The notes under the pieces: generated by a model
What the model saw: only the letters and a program-made list of their open reading frames with translations
What the model was told of the DNA's origin: nothing
Database searches by the model: none
Assembly (NCBI GenBank): GCA_008012315.1
Contig: SSEL01000093.1
Location: 1-34,090 of the forward strand
Direction: 5' to 3'
DNA: 34,090 nt
DNA from: Rhodospirillaceae bacterium
Lineage (GTDB): Bacteria; Pseudomonadota; Alphaproteobacteria; Dongiales; Dongiaceae
Part shown: positions 16,886 through 24,333 of the stretch, piece after piece
Layout of the letters: the number at the start of each line of letters is the position of its first letter
Position numbering within the stretch: the first letter of the stretch is position 1
Translations under genes and position numbers: made by a program

Positions 16886-17722
16886 ATGATGGATTGCGAA
16901 TTTTCCGATTGGGTGGAAGCGCCCGCCTCGGTCACGCGGCCGGTTTTCGCGATCGGCGATGTGCATGGCTGCGCCGGTCTGCTGGCCGGCCTGCATGAAA
17001 CGATCCGCAAGATCGCGTCAGACGGTTCACAAGCGGGACGGGATGTCACGCCGCTCCTGGTGCATCTCGGCGATTATATCGATCGCGGTCCGCAGCCTCT
17101 GGCAACGCTGGAAATGGCCCTGCATGGCTGCGCCGGCATCGAAACGGTGAGCCTGCCCGGCAACCACGAACAATATCTCTGGCGCGCCTTGACCGAGAAA
17201 TCGCCGATGGCGGTGCTGCAAAGCTGGATGGGGCGCAATGGCGGCGCGGCCGCCGCCCTGGAACTCGGCTATGCCGATCCGGCCGATGTCTTCGACGATC
17301 CCGGCCGCTTTCTGGATCTGCTGCGCGGACGGCTGGGTCCCGATCTATTGGCGCGCTTCGCCGCCCTGCCGCGCTTCGTGCGCCAGGACGGCTATCTTTT
17401 CGTCCATGCCGGCATCCATCCGCATATCGATCTCGACCGGCAGTTATCGATCTCCTGGCACGACTTCGATGGGGACCGCGCGGAGATCGATACGCTCTGG
17501 ATCCGCGAGCCGTTCCTCTATCACGCCGGCAGCTTCCCGGAGAATGTCATCGTGGTCCATGGCCACACGATCAACGCCGTACCGGCCTTGCGCACGAACC
17601 GCATCGGCATCGATACCGGCGCCTTCATGTCGGGCCGCCTGACCGCCGTCGAATTGCGCGCCAACCGCCTGCGCTTCATCACAGCCATCGGTCCGCCCGG
17701 CAAATGGGTGAACCGGATCTGA
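16886..17722 (+). CDS. PPP-family metallophosphoesterase (serine/threonine-type phosphatase)
   Basis: A 278-residue phosphatase of the bacterial PPP/ApaH-like group. The metal and phosphate motifs are complete and in order: FAIGDVHGC (about residues 21-29), LGDYIDRGP (about 58-66), LPGNHEQYL (about 91-99), FVHAGIHP (about 172-179), and VVHGHTI (about 219-225). This set defines a two-metal phosphatase acting on phosphoproteins or dinucleoside polyphosphates; sequence alone does not decide which. It has no signal peptide, so it acts in the cytosol. The first of two adjacent ATG codons is used. No Shine-Dalgarno is visible, so the start could also be the second ATG. The gene stands alone, with repeats on its downstream side. 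Confidence 0.88.
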   Translation: MMDCEFSDWVEAPASVTRPVFAIGDVHGCAGLLAGLHETIRKIASDGSQAGRDVTPLLVHLGDYIDRGPQPLATLEMALHGCAGIETVSLPGNHEQYLWRALTEKSPMAVLQSWMGRNGGAAAALELGYADPADVFDDPGRFLDLLRGRLGPDLLARFAALPRFVRQDGYLFVHAGIHPHIDLDRQLSISWHDFDGDRAEIDTLWIREPFLYHAGSFPENVIVVHGHTINAVPALRTNRIGIDTGAFMSGRLTAVELRANRLRFITAIGPPGKWVNRI

Positions 17723-17754
17723 TCGGCAGAAGATGCGTTCACCGTCAATCACGA

Positions 17755-17885
17755 TGTCACCGGCCATTGCACCGCGTAAAAGATAAATAGAGCTGTCACC
17801 CGCGGACTTGATCCGAGGGTCCATGGTTGAAGCTTGGTGCGGTTGTTGCCCGTGGATCCTCGGGTCAAGCCCGAGGATGACAACC
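17755..17885. repeat. Composite repeat: module A plus inverted pair of REP-like palindromes
   Basis: TGTCACCGGCCATTGCACC begins a 46-base module at 17755-17800 that recurs at 26695, 26825 and 26876. It runs straight into a palindrome with arms ACCCGCGGA (17798-17806) and TCCGAGGGT (17812-17820), which has one mismatch. A second palindrome in reverse orientation has perfect arms ATCCTCGGG (17856-17864) and CCCGAGGAT (17870-17878). All of it is intergenic, downstream of the phosphatase gene. Confidence 0.75.
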
Positions 17886-18011
17886 GGGGGATGGTTGGCG
17901 TCCTGCGAACGCCGAACCCGAAAACCGGACAGCCATGGCTCAAGCCCGAGCCCGACACGCTGATATGTTGTCGCGACCGCGCGATGGCCATCGATGCCGT
18001 TGACTGTGATC

Positions 18012-18212
18012 TCAGCTCTTCAGTTTCGGATCGTGGCTGTGGTGACTGTCGCGTTCACCGCCGCCGCCGGATGTGCGGCTCTTCGGTCCACTGGTGGCAG
18101 CCTCGCCATTGTCCAGGGGATAGCCTTCCGGTGTGGTTCCCGGCTTGCGCGGCTCCGCGCTCGGTGTGTCGCGATGTTTTATCTTATGGGTCTTCGGCTC
18201 ACGTGAAGGCAT
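18012..18212 (-). CDS. Small hydrophilic, probably disordered protein, 66 aa
   Basis: A 66-residue protein with almost no hydrophobic residues: a basic N-terminus (MPSREPKTHKIKHRD), a Pro/Gly/Glu-rich middle and a His/Ser/Gly-rich tail. It is predicted to be disordered. It starts one base after the stop of the gene at 18214-18402 (TGACATG), with AGGA nine bases upstream, so the two are translationally coupled. Such small charged proteins in alphaproteobacteria are often part of the general stress response; no specific function is known. The call rests on coupling to a neighbour with an excellent ribosome binding site and on codon bias. Confidence 0.55.
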   Translation of the reverse strand: MPSREPKTHKIKHRDTPSAEPRKPGTTPEGYPLDNGEAATSGPKSRTSGGGGERDSHHSHDPKLKS

Positions 18213-18213
18213 G

Positions 18214-18402
18214 TCATCGGTCCTGCTGATAACCCTGGTTACGGGTGTTCTGGTGGATATTGCCCTGGCGGCCTTGCTCTTTCAGGTTTTCGCGGCCGGG
18301 CTTCTTGCGGCTGACTGCGCGGTCCTCGGCTGGGCTCGCTTTCGATCCCGGCTGATGCGGCTGCGCGGCAGGGGGCTTGCCGGGGATGTCATGTTTGGCC
18401 AT
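18214..18402 (-). CDS. Small hydrophilic protein with NQGYQQDR-type tail, 62 aa
   Basis: A 62-residue basic, proline- and glutamine-rich protein. The ATG is preceded by AAGGAGGT at ideal spacing, one of the strongest ribosome binding sites in the window, which implies high expression. The C-terminus GNIHQNTRNQGYQQDR resembles, from memory, a conserved NIKQNTTNQGYQQDR-like tail of short alphaproteobacterial proteins of unknown function. It has no membrane segment or cysteine and is probably disordered. It forms a two-gene unit with the 66-residue gene and is divergent from the DUF6766 gene, which suggests shared stress control. Confidence that it is real is high; the function is unknown. Confidence 0.75.
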   Translation of the reverse strand: MAKHDIPGKPPAAQPHQPGSKASPAEDRAVSRKKPGRENLKEQGRQGNIHQNTRNQGYQQDR

Positions 18403-18495
18403 GGCCTACCTCCTTCTCGTTTCGGGCCTTTTGGCATTAACCGGCAAGGGCTGCTGTCGCTCCCTCACGATTGCGGGCATGATTTTCAGGCGGCC

Positions 18496-18520
18496 GGAAC
18501 TGCGCTTCGTTCCTCATGTT
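18496..18520 (+). promoter_or_regulatory. Possible EcfG-type general stress promoter
   Basis: GGAAC (18496-18500) is followed after 16 bases by TGTT (18517-18520). The known alphaproteobacterial EcfG consensus is GGAAC-N16/17-CGTT, so the -10 differs at one base. Transcription would start near 18527, just upstream of the TTG start at 18554. GGAAC also forms an imperfect palindrome with GTTCC at 18509-18513. Confidence 0.3.
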
Positions 18521-18553
18521 AAGAGATATCGAGGCGGGCGGCAGGAAACGGCT

Positions 18554-19234
18554 TTGGCGCAAAAGACGGGTTTAACGGGTATCTGGCGGCGCAACTCGCT
18601 GAGCATCGTCGTCCTGGCGCTCTTCGCGCTTTTCTGGACCTGCCAGGCCGTGGCGGGATGGCTGAGCCATAATGAGATGCGGATCGAACATGGCCTGACG
18701 CCGCTCGATATCTCGCGCTATCTCTGGAGCAGCCATTTCATCGAAGCGACCAGCGAGAACTGGGAAAGCGAATTCCTGCAAATGGGCCTCTTCATCCTGC
18801 TCACGGTCTTTTTACGGCAGAAGGGATCGGCTGAATCGAATCCGCTGCCTGAAGAGGAACAGAAGGAGAAGCCAGGGGAAGCAGCCAAGCCGAAGCCACC
18901 GGCGGCCAAACGACAACCGCCTCGCGGCTTCGGCCGATGGCTCTATGAGCATTCGCTGAGCCTGGTTTTCTTTCTGCTGTTCGCCTTCGCCTTCATCGTG
19001 CATGCGATCAGCGGTGCCGCTTTGGAGAATAACGAACGCCTGGCGCATCACGAGCCGCCGCAGGCATTGTTCGGTTTTATGTCCTCCTCGCAATTCTGGT
19101 TCGAATCGTTCCAGAACTGGCAAAGCGAATTCCTCGCCGTCGGTGCAATCGTGCTGCTGTCGATCTGGCTCAGGGAACGCGGCTCGCCGCAATCCAAGCC
19201 GGTCGATGCGCCGGATGACAAGACCGGCGGCTAG
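18554..19234 (+). CDS. DUF6766 family membrane protein with two repeated halves
   Basis: A 226-residue protein made of two related halves. Each has an NSLSIVV or HSLSLVF start, a hydrophobic helix with a QAVAGW- or HAISGA-like end, an aromatic S..F segment, an NWxSEFL motif, a second hydrophobic helix and a final LRxxGSxxS motif (first half about residues 10-90, second about 130-215). A Lys/Pro/Glu-rich linker joins them. This layout fits DUF6766, whose function is unknown. TTG at 18554 is the preferred start because AGGAAA lies seven bases upstream and a possible stress promoter lies at 18496-18520. An ATG at 18479 would be an alternative with no ribosome binding site. It is divergent from the two small hydrophilic genes. 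Confidence 0.75.
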   Translation: MAQKTGLTGIWRRNSLSIVVLALFALFWTCQAVAGWLSHNEMRIEHGLTPLDISRYLWSSHFIEATSENWESEFLQMGLFILLTVFLRQKGSAESNPLPEEEQKEKPGEAAKPKPPAAKRQPPRGFGRWLYEHSLSLVFFLLFAFAFIVHAISGAALENNERLAHHEPPQALFGFMSSSQFWFESFQNWQSEFLAVGAIVLLSIWLRERGSPQSKPVDAPDDKTGG

Positions 19235-19236
19235 AG

Positions 19237-19289
19237 CCGGATCGTTTTAGACGGAATCGCTTGGCGATTTTGTCTAAAACGTGAATCCG
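19237..19289. terminator. Long bidirectional stem-loop between convergent genes
   Basis: Arms CGTTTTAGAC (19243-19252) and GTCTAAAACG (19272-19281) pair perfectly. An inner stem AATCGC/GCGATT (19255-19260 and 19264-19269) closes on TTG, and outer CGGAT/ATCCG can pair further. T- and A-rich arms allow termination on both strands, between the DUF6766 gene (plus) and the GST gene (minus). The GAGCCGGATCGTTTTAGA start resembles a dispersed element I recall from other alphaproteobacteria. Confidence 0.75.
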
Positions 19290-19324
19290 CCTCTCATCCA
19301 TAAGACAAGAGGGCGATCTAAACC

Positions 19325-19966
19325 TCAGGGCAGCTCGCGGCCGGAATGCGGATCGATATCGTAGGGATAGGTCTTGTCGAGGAAGCCGTCCTGCCGGCTG
19401 ACCCGCTCGATCCAGGCGCAGAGATGCGGATAATCCGTGAGCGGCAGTTCCGCCTCCTCGGCGCGATGCACATAGGCGAAGACCGAGATATCGGCGATGC
19501 TATAGGCATCCTCGACCAGGAACGGCCGGCGGGCGAATTCGCGCTCGAGAATGCCCAGCACCTTCAGCGAACCGGCGCGCTTGCTCTCGATCAGCTCGGC
19601 CGGGCGGCGCGCCGCTTTCCCGGTCATGATCCAGTGCCGCAAGGTGGCGATGGTGGATTGCACGTAATCGGCTTCGAAGAACAGCCATTGCAGCACCTTC
19701 GCCTGCAGATAGGCATCCTCCGGCAGGTAGCGCGTCTTGCGCGCGAGATGGAACAGGATGGCATTGGATTCGGCGAGCACGCCGCCATGGGCGAGGCGCA
19801 GCACCGGCACGGCGCCGGTCGGGTTGAGGTCGAGATAATCCGGCCGCTGGCCTTCGCCATCGAAGATCGCGATCAACTCGCTGCGATAATCGCGGCCGAG
19901 ATGGCTCAGCAGCAGCCGGACCTTATAGGCGTTCTGCGAGGGCAGGTAGTCATAGAGCGTCAGCAT
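19325..19966 (-). CDS. Glutathione S-transferase family protein
   Basis: A 213-residue cytosolic protein with the two-domain GST layout. The N-terminal thioredoxin-like domain begins MLTLYDYLPSQNAYKVRLLL, continues to LNPTGAVPVL (cis-Pro, about residues 47-56) and ends with ESNAILFHLA (about 66-75), the glutathione gamma-glutamyl contact. The C-terminal helical domain contains YSIADISVFAYVHRAEEA (about 160-177), the conserved N-capping and hydrophobic staple region. The Ser in LPSQNAYK is a plausible catalytic residue. The substrate is unknown. ATG at 19966 is chosen because the GST fold begins there, although the frame is open further upstream. It is followed by the long stem-loop at 19237-19289 and lies downstream of the ABM-domain gene on the same strand. 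Confidence 0.9.
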   Translation of the reverse strand: MLTLYDYLPSQNAYKVRLLLSHLGRDYRSELIAIFDGEGQRPDYLDLNPTGAVPVLRLAHGGVLAESNAILFHLARKTRYLPEDAYLQAKVLQWLFFEADYVQSTIATLRHWIMTGKAARRPAELIESKRAGSLKVLGILEREFARRPFLVEDAYSIADISVFAYVHRAEEAELPLTDYPHLCAWIERVSRQDGFLDKTYPYDIDPHSGRELP

Positions 19967-20051
19967 GGCGGCATCCGATGATGATGAGATGCCGCAATCC
20001 TGCCTGATGCCTGGCTGCGCCGCTTCCCGCTTCTTGCGATCCGGAAAGACG

Positions 20052-20399
20052 TCAGCTTGCGGCCGCTTTGGGCGACGAGATGACACCTTCCACCGGCGCC
20101 AGGGAGATCTTCGAGGCGAGCACATCCGCCTTCTGGATTTCCGGCAGGCCCACGAGCAATTCGCCGGCCCGTTCCTGCAAGGCCGTGGCGAGCTTGCCGG
20201 CGAGATGGGCATTGCGGCCGTGTTCATTGGAAAAGGCATCGAAGATGGCGAAATGCGACCGGCCGAGCCGGACGGCGAACCAGGCCACCGTTCCCGGTTC
20301 CGCTTGAATCATCGACTGGGCATGGCGCAGGAAATCGGCCAGGGCGTCTTCCTTGCCTGGCTTTGCTTCCAGCGCGACATAGAGGGCAAGCTTGGGCAT
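20052..20399 (-). CDS. Antibiotic biosynthesis monooxygenase (ABM) domain protein
   Basis: A 115-residue dimeric alpha/beta barrel protein of the ABM/YgiN type. The pattern is typical: MPKLALYVALEAKPGKEDAL at the start, a middle strand with GTVAWFAVRL, FAIFDAFSNEHGRNAHLAGK (about residues 51-70) with the conserved His, and a C-terminal helix and strand. Family members act as cofactor-free quinol or heme monooxygenases, or as detoxifying enzymes for reactive carbonyls; the substrate cannot be read from sequence. AAGGA lies eight bases before the ATG. The GST gene follows 85 bases downstream on the same strand, and a joint detoxification role is plausible. Confidence 0.85.
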   Translation of the reverse strand: MPKLALYVALEAKPGKEDALADFLRHAQSMIQAEPGTVAWFAVRLGRSHFAIFDAFSNEHGRNAHLAGKLATALQERAGELLVGLPEIQKADVLASKISLAPVEGVISSPKAAAS

Positions 20400-20506
20400 G
20401 GCATGATCCTTCCCATCTGAAGACCTCCGAGGCCTGACATTCTACACCCGCCGGCCGCATCTGGCGAACACTCGCATATGTAAGGGGGCAAGATGCGGTG
20501 AGATGG

Positions 20507-21727
20507 TCAGCGGTCCTGCTTGTCTTCTTGCTGTGCGGGATCGGTGAAGGGCGTCGCGCCGGGTGCATGATTGCCGGCTGCACGATCGCCGGCTGCAGGA
20601 TCACCAGTGGCGCGATAGGACGCCTCACTTTCGAGATAAGGATTGTTCGCCTCGCGCTGCCGCGCCGCCGCCTCGTCATAGAGGAAGGGCAGGAAGGCAT
20701 AGCGCCGGCCTTGCGTCACCGGCCGCGCTTCATGCAGCAGGCTGCAGGAGAAGACGATGGCCCCGCCGGTCGGGGCGCGATAGGTGACGCGGCCATATTC
20801 CGGGAAGACCAGGTCGCCGCCTTCATACTCGCCGGCATTCAGGTTGACGGTCACGGCGAAGCGGCGATGGGCCGTGCCCTTGGTGGTGTTGTCGCGATGC
20901 GGCCGGAAATAGCCGCCGGTGGCGGCATCGTAGCAGGCCACCAAGTAACGCTCCATGCGGGTCGTCTGGAAATTGAAGGCCTTGTGAATCTCCGGCACCA
21001 GGCGCCGCATGATGCGCTCGCGTATGGCCTGGCGCAGTGCCTCGTCGGTGATGGTCCAGTCGCTCCGCCGCTTGTGGCGGTGATCGATCACCTGCACGGT
21101 CTTGCCGTCGCGCTCCACCATATAGCCGGATTCGACCGGCTCGCTGGCCTCATAGCCCTCGATCAGCCGGCGGCAGAGCGCCGGTTCGAAGAGATGCGGC
21201 AGGACCAGGACCGGGGCCTGCGGCTGGGCCGGCCGGGGCGGCGCCAAGGGCGGCAGCCGGCGCAGCAGGTTCATGACCGTCATCGCCTGGGCTTTGCCGT
21301 CCGGCTCGGCCACGATGGCGAGGATGTGCAGGTTGCGGTCCAGCACATAGGTGACGGGCCGGAATGCCGCCGAGGTTGCGACGGCCTGGCCGGTCAGATC
21401 CCCGGGCAGCAGGTTGTAGAGGCGGCCGACGGCGCCGTCGCTGTCCCAGAAGATATCCATCCCCGGCGCCTTGGTGGTGAGCGACGGCCGGTTGCGGTCT
21501 TCCGCATCGAGGCAGACGCCGAAGAAATAGAAATCCGGGCCGAGGAAGAATTCGCCATGGGTCTGGAAGGCGTCGATCAGCGGCCCGCCGACGGGATGGC
21601 GCGTGCTGCCGAAGAAAGAGAGGACGATATAGCGGCCGGCCGCGCTGCCGAAATTGAAGCGCGGATTGACATTGCTCGCCGCGATGAAAGTGGGGACCGG
21701 ATCGCCGGGCGAGAGATAGCGCGACAT
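20507..21727 (-). CDS. Thioredoxin-fold domain fused to a 2-oxoglutarate/Fe(II) prolyl-4-hydroxylase-type oxygenase
   Basis: A 406-residue fusion. Residues 1-160 resemble a peroxiredoxin (AhpC/TSA) fold, with PGDPVPTF at the start and RYIVLSFFGST after the first strand. The site that should hold the redox cysteine reads STRHPVGGP, and the only cysteine in this domain is C72, so the domain is probably redox-dead. Residues 165-350 are a P4Hc-type oxygenase with iron ligands H277 and D279 (FRPHRDN), then H332 (SLLHEA), and the 2-oxoglutarate arginine at 341 or 342 (TQGRRYAF). NLNAGEYEGGDLVFPEYG is the usual strand before the last ligand. The C-terminal 40 residues are a low-complexity Gly/Ala/Asp tail coded by short DNA repeats. 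The substrate is unknown, perhaps a protein or peptide. It is divergent from the ATP-grasp gene. Confidence 0.85.
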   Translation of the reverse strand: MSRYLSPGDPVPTFIAASNVNPRFNFGSAAGRYIVLSFFGSTRHPVGGPLIDAFQTHGEFFLGPDFYFFGVCLDAEDRNRPSLTTKAPGMDIFWDSDGAVGRLYNLLPGDLTGQAVATSAAFRPVTYVLDRNLHILAIVAEPDGKAQAMTVMNLLRRLPPLAPPRPAQPQAPVLVLPHLFEPALCRRLIEGYEASEPVESGYMVERDGKTVQVIDHRHKRRSDWTITDEALRQAIRERIMRRLVPEIHKAFNFQTTRMERYLVACYDAATGGYFRPHRDNTTKGTAHRRFAVTVNLNAGEYEGGDLVFPEYGRVTYRAPTGGAIVFSCSLLHEARPVTQGRRYAFLPFLYDEAAARQREANNPYLESEASYRATGDPAAGDRAAGNHAPGATPFTDPAQQEDKQDR

Positions 21728-21991
21728 GGCCGCCGTCGCTTGCTGCTGTCCCGTCGCCTGCTGGTCTGCTGTCTGTATGCCCAGGATCGGTCTCCTTGCG
21801 CGCTCTGTCCGGTTACGCGCGCTGACAGGGGCATTGTGATGGAGGCGGCGGCGACGTGCAATGACAGCTAAAAGCTGTTCTTCCTTTCTAGAAGCTGACG
21901 ATGTCGACTCAATAAAATGTATATTTCCGATATGGTTTCAATGGACTAGTATGAAGCTGATTTTTGCCGCACGCAATTTCTGCGAGAACTT

Positions 21992-23797
21992 ATGACCATT
22001 GCTTTAATTCGCGCCCGCAAGGGCTTGCCGGTTTTCTGCGCGGTGATGATGTTCACCGCTTTCTATCTCCTTCTTTCCTCCACCCGGGGCGATGACGGGG
22101 CGATGGACGACCTCGTTGGCGCGACCTCGGTGGTCGCCGCTTTGGCGGTTTTCGCACGCCTTGCCATGGGTGTCCCCAATCGGCAGGCGCAACGGCTCTG
22201 GCATCTGATTCTCGTGCTTCTCGGCATCGTTTGCGCCGCGCAGTTCCTGGAGCGTTACGCCGACCAAATGCTCGATGCGCTCGGCTGCGACGATGCCGGC
22301 GATCTCATCCTCATGGTGGCCAGCCCCGCCACGCTGTGGCTGCTGGCCAGGTTCGATCCGATCCCCCGGCTCGCGCGCAGCGTGCTCTGGCTCGGCGTCG
22401 TGGTGCAACTGACCTCGATGAGCTTCGATCTCCTCGACCATATCCTGGTGACACGGCTGCGGATCGATTCCGATGCTCTGGAGATGCTGATCGATTTTTC
22501 CCAGTTCCTGGCGTTGCAGGTCTATTTCATCGGCGTGGCCTTGTTCCTGCTGGCATTGCATGTCGAACGGCTGAACCGCAGCCGCAACCAGCGAGCCGTC
22601 GGCGATCTGGCGCGCTTCCTGTTCATCTATCGCGGCCTTTACGACAAGCTGCGCTATCCGAATATCTGGGATATCCGCCTGCCGCTGGTGAAACCGGTCC
22701 TGGCCCTGGTGCATCTCTATCTTTGGCTGCCAAAACTGGCGCCGCTGGTACGGGCCAAATTCGGCAAGCCGATCGCGGTGCAATTGCGGGAAATCGCCGC
22801 TTTGGGCTTCAATCACGGCCTGGATGCCCAGACCTATTACATGTTCGAGCTGTACCGTCCGGCACAGCGCCAGGCGGCGGCGGGCTACCTGGCCCGGTTC
22901 GAAACCAAGAACGGTCTGTTCAAGGCGATCAACGAGCTGTTCCCACCGCACCGTGACAATCGTCGCAGCAAACTCGGCGACAAGCTGATGTTCGCCCGGC
23001 TCTGTGCCGAACATGATTTGGCTTGCGTTCCCCTGTTATTGACCGTGGAAAACGGCGCGCCGGCATTGGGCGAGGGCGGGCTGGCGGCCTTGCGCCGGGA
23101 TCTCTTCGTCAAGCCGCGCAAGAGCAAAGGCGCCCGTGGCGCCGGGCTTTATCGCTATCGCGGCGATGACGTTTATGTCGACAAGGCGGGGGATATCCTG
23201 ACTCTTGCCAGCTTGATCGACCGGATCGCGGCGCAGTCGCGCGACCAGGCGCTGATGGTGCAGCCGCGCCTGATCAACCATCCAGACCTTGCCGATCTGG
23301 CGGATCAATCGCTCCTGGCGGTCCGCGTGATCACCTGCCTCGACGAATTGGGGCGGCCGCGCGTCACCCATGCGATGCTGCGCATCCTCTGCATGCTGGA
23401 ACCGGCCTGGCCGACCGAGGTCGAACTGGCCGCCGAGATCGACCTCGCCACCGGATCGCTCGGGCAGATGACGGCCGATAAAAAGGAAATGGCCTGTTCC
23501 TGGTTCGACCGTCATCCGATCACCGGCATAGCGGTATCGGGCCGGACGGTGCCGCAATGGAACGAGATCAAGGATCTGGCCCTGCGCGCCCATGTCGCCG
23601 CCTGTTCGGATCGCTTCATCGTCGGCTGGGATATCGCCAGCACCCCGGACGGTCCGGTCATCCTGGAAGGCAATTCTTATCCCGATGTCGAATTTCTCCA
23701 GCGCGTGCATCGCCGCCCGATCGGACAAAGCCCGATGAGCGGCGCGCTGTTTCACTACCTGATGCGGGTGGAGAAAGAGCGGATGGAGGGGGCTTGA
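21992..23797 (+). CDS. Membrane-anchored sugar-transfer-associated ATP-grasp protein
   Basis: A 601-residue protein. The first 195 residues contain about six hydrophobic helices. A linker carries a conserved-looking FLFIYRGLYDKLRYPNIWDI (about 206-225). The C-terminal half is an ATP-grasp domain of the ATPgrasp_ST type: KLGDKLMFARLCAEHDL near 328-344, the ATP lysine in LFVKPRKSKGARG (about 371-383), LMVQPRLINHP with LLAVRVITCL (about 423-450), and the metal-binding end WDIASTPDGPVILEGNSYPD (about 546-565). Relatives are usually found in polysaccharide or cell-surface gene clusters, and some are predicted to ligate amino acids. No such neighbour exists here. A weak GAGAA precedes ATG, and a terminator-like stem follows at 23955. 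Upstream DNA (21870-21990) is unusually AT-rich, with TAGTAT at 21947-21952 as a possible -10 box. Confidence 0.82.
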   Translation: MTIALIRARKGLPVFCAVMMFTAFYLLLSSTRGDDGAMDDLVGATSVVAALAVFARLAMGVPNRQAQRLWHLILVLLGIVCAAQFLERYADQMLDALGCDDAGDLILMVASPATLWLLARFDPIPRLARSVLWLGVVVQLTSMSFDLLDHILVTRLRIDSDALEMLIDFSQFLALQVYFIGVALFLLALHVERLNRSRNQRAVGDLARFLFIYRGLYDKLRYPNIWDIRLPLVKPVLALVHLYLWLPKLAPLVRAKFGKPIAVQLREIAALGFNHGLDAQTYYMFELYRPAQRQAAAGYLARFETKNGLFKAINELFPPHRDNRRSKLGDKLMFARLCAEHDLACVPLLLTVENGAPALGEGGLAALRRDLFVKPRKSKGARGAGLYRYRGDDVYVDKAGDILTLASLIDRIAAQSRDQALMVQPRLINHPDLADLADQSLLAVRVITCLDELGRPRVTHAMLRILCMLEPAWPTEVELAAEIDLATGSLGQMTADKKEMACSWFDRHPITGIAVSGRTVPQWNEIKDLALRAHVAACSDRFIVGWDIASTPDGPVILEGNSYPDVEFLQRVHRRPIGQSPMSGALFHYLMRVEKERMEGA

Positions 23798-23954
23798 GCG
23801 CCGCCGCCGGCAAATCGCCGATCGGGAAGTGGCCCGCTGAATCCGGCCCTGGACCCGTTTCTGCACCCAGGCGACGAGACCCAGGCCACGGCGATGGAAC
23901 CGCATGCTTAATGGCCGGTTAACCTCACAAGGGTGATGGATTTTATGGTTGAAA

Positions 23955-23988
23955 GACCGGCTATCGGATAAGCCGGTCGCCGCTTTTT
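23955..23988 (+). terminator. Rho-independent terminator candidate after the ATP-grasp gene
   Basis: GACCGGCT (23955-23962) and AGCCGGTC (23971-23978) form a perfect 8-bp stem with an 8-base loop, followed by GCCGC and TTTTT (23984-23988). It is placed to stop transcripts of the ATP-grasp gene, 158 bases after its stop codon. Confidence 0.55.
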
Positions 23989-24135
23989 CCACCGGGCAAA
24001 ATTGCCATCCCGGGCAAATTTACTATCGGGCAAAATTAGTTGTGGATATTCGCCCGTCTCGGCCTCGACAAACGGGGTCGGTTTCTGTCACTCTGTTTGC
24101 TGCGTAACCGTGCCAGCTTCGTCTGCGGTATAAAA

Positions 24136-24155
24136 GCCCGGCAAGGATGCCGGGC
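24136..24155 (-). terminator. Perfect 8-bp hairpin with T-tail on the minus strand
   Basis: GCCCGGCA and TGCCGGGC pair perfectly around AGGA. Read on the minus strand, the stem is followed by TTTTATA, the layout of an intrinsic terminator. No minus-strand gene ends just upstream of it, so it may serve an antisense or small RNA, or be a folded 5' leader on the plus strand. Confidence 0.4.
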
Positions 24156-24333
24156 GATGACCATCCGATCAAATTAAGGCGTCAGTAATTGTGCCGGCAA
24201 ATGCCCGGCCAACGGACAGGACGGTTCTGCACTAGACATGGGTATCGTCTCCCAAATCGGCCTCATGAGAGGGCGAGGCGACGGGGGACCGACAACCTCG
24301 GCCCGGGGAGGGCCTCATCAATGAGGGTTGCCG

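Larger units (their letters stand above)
23798..24333. other. Non-coding stretch with hairpins and a small triple repeat
   Basis: No gene is supported across 536 bases. It contains a terminator-like stem (23955-23988), three near-direct copies of GGGCAAA followed by A/T-rich bases (starting at 23994, 24012 and 24028), the motif GTAACC-N16-CGGT (24104-24129), and a perfect GCCCGGCA/TGCCGGGC hairpin (24136-24155). An unannotated small RNA would fit, but the sequence alone does not prove one. Confidence 0.45.
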
